A model generated the notes under the pieces. That model saw only the letters and a program-made list of their open reading frames with translations. It did not search any database and had not been told where the DNA came from. This document shows, piece after piece, positions 13,831 to 14,604 of a stretch of 14,604 nucleotides of DNA. Position 1 is the stretch's first letter. Each line of letters starts with the position of its first letter. Both the position numbers and the translations under genes were made by a program. Origin of the DNA: GCA-2716945 sp964342835 (lineage in GTDB: Bacteria > Pseudomonadota > Gammaproteobacteria > GCA-002705445 > GCA-002716945); NCBI GenBank assembly GCA_964342835.1, contig CAYFGJ010000017.1:1-14604 (forward strand). Reading direction: 5' to 3'.

Positions 13831-13832
13831 GA

Positions 13833-14604
13833 TTAGAATAATCCTATTATATTGCCATCGTCATCTAAATCAATTTTTTCTGCAGCTGGTATCTTTGGTA
13901 ATCCAGGCATAGTCATAATATCACCACAAACCATAACTATAAATTCGGCACCTGCTGCAAGTCTTACTTCTCTAATAGGAATTATATGATCTTTTGGTGC
14001 GCCTCTAAGTGTAGGATCTGTAGAAAATGAATATTGAGTTTTTGCAACGCAAACAGGATATGATCCATATCCAGAATTTTGTAATTCATCAATTTGTTTT
14101 TTTATAGCTGATGAAGCCGATATGCCAGATGCGCCATAAATTTTAGTTGCTACAGTTTCCATTTTTGACCATAGATCCATTTCATCTTCATATAAAAATT
14201 TAAAATTATTTGTAGCACTATCAATAGTTTTTACAACAGTTTCAGCTAATTCTTTTGCTCCTTTCCCGCCATCTGCCCAATGTGTTGATGATACAATTGG
14301 CACTTTGAGTTGTGAAGATTTTTTCTTTAATATTTCTCTTTCTTTATCGGTATCAAATGTAAATCCATTTATACCTACAACTACTGGAAGACCATAATGG
14401 TTTTTCAAATTATTAACATGTTTCTCTAAATTAACAAGACCTTTTTCAAGATAATCACATCCTTCTTTATTTAGATTTTCTAGATCACAACCACCATGAT
14501 ATTTTAAAGCTCTAATTGTTGCTACTAAAACAACAACAGATGGTGTCAGGCCAGCTTTTCTACATTTAATATCTAGAAATTTTTCTGCACCAAGATCAGC
14601 ACCA
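13833..14604 (-). CDS. fhs: Formate-tetrahydrofolate ligase, C-terminal part (5' end outside window)
   Basis: Fhs forms 10-formyl-tetrahydrofolate from formate, THF and ATP in cytoplasmic one-carbon metabolism. The frame is open from the window edge to TAA at 13833, 256 residues, a little under half of the usual 555-560. The beginning GADLGAEKFLDIKCRKAGL, then VVLVATIRALKYHGG, and later STHWADGGKGAKELA, KIYGASG, KTQYSFSTDPTLRGAP and REVRLAAGAEFIV are all standard Fhs segments, and the end TMPGLPKIPAAEKID followed by GNIIGLF is the normal C-terminus. A TTG at 14406-14408 is only an internal Leu, not a start. The gene is intact as far as visible. It is the only housekeeping gene here and marks the border of the polysaccharide region; no terminator separates it from the next gene. 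Confidence 0.96.
   Translation of the reverse strand, partial: GADLGAEKFLDIKCRKAGLTPSVVVLVATIRALKYHGGCDLENLNKEGCDYLEKGLVNLEKHVNNLKNHYGLPVVVGINGFTFDTDKEREILKKKSSQLKVPIVSSTHWADGGKGAKELAETVVKTIDSATNNFKFLYEDEMDLWSKMETVATKIYGASGISASSAIKKQIDELQNSGYGSYPVCVAKTQYSFSTDPTLRGAPKDHIIPIREVRLAAGAEFIVMVCGDIMTMPGLPKIPAAEKIDLDDDGNIIGLF

Noticed and set aside
14406..14408. A short fhs gene starting at TTG 14408.
   Set aside because: The frame continues upstream to the window edge with conserved Fhs motifs, so this codon is an internal Leu.
1..14604. Mobile elements, integrase, attachment sites, CRISPR arrays, tRNA or rRNA genes.
   Set aside because: No transposase or recombinase frame, no regular repeat-spacer pattern and no RNA gene signature was seen. 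Acquisition of the locus by transfer is plausible but shows no machinery here.

Overview
The window is a strongly AT-rich stretch (by eye about three quarters A+T, not computed) with every gene on the minus strand, so transcription runs from base 14604 towards base 1. Proteins are rich in Lys, Asn and Ile, genes overlap or nearly touch, and there are almost no spacers. This suggests a small-genome, free-living, probably marine proteobacterium. A SAR11/Pelagibacterales-like source fits best to my eye. An AT-rich gammaproteobacterium such as SAR86 or a SUP05 relative cannot be excluded, because the RfaH/ops pair and the Wzz type are best known from gammaproteobacteria. No rRNA, tRNA, CRISPR array, integrase or insertion sequence is visible.

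Layout in the direction of transcription. (a) The 3' half of fhs (formate-tetrahydrofolate ligase), a housekeeping gene, marks the edge. (b) Two nucleotides later comes a Wzy/WaaL-type membrane protein, overlapped by ugd (UDP-glucose 6-dehydrogenase). (c) An RfaH-type NusG paralogue follows with its own promoter-like sequence. (d) A 96-base leader holds a promoter-like sequence, a long palindrome and an almost perfect ops element. (e) A tight run of genes follows: GT2 glycosyltransferase, methyltransferase, EPS-associated MarR regulator, LegC-type aminotransferase, NeuC/LegG epimerase, NeuB/LegI synthase, PtmA-like SDR, PtmE/LegE-like nucleotidyltransferase, NeuA/LegF CMP-sugar synthetase, class III aminotransferase and a Wzz chain-length regulator cut by the window edge.

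The genes build a surface polysaccharide carrying a nonulosonic acid of the legionaminic/sialic type. The nucleotidyltransferase with CBS domains points to the GDP-linked legionaminic route. LegC, LegG, LegI and LegF would then give the aminated sugar, its hydrolysed 2-epimer, the nine-carbon acid and its CMP-activated form. The 4,6-dehydratase (LegB), the N-acetyltransferase (LegH) and a Wzx flippase are not in the window. Ugd, the glycosyltransferase, the Wzy/WaaL protein and Wzz cover uronic-acid supply, assembly, polymerisation or ligation, and chain length.

The most interesting part is regulatory. The rfaH-like gene and the polysaccharide operon start from two related promoter regions. 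Both carry TTGATATTyCCA and then the same perfect inverted repeat TATGTTCA-N5-TGAACATA right after the -10 region. The second also carries the ops element read by RfaH. With a MarR-type regulator encoded as the third gene of the operon, this looks like a compact circuit: a shared operator at both promoters, plus antitermination through RfaH and ops. The motifs are directly visible; the circuit is inference.
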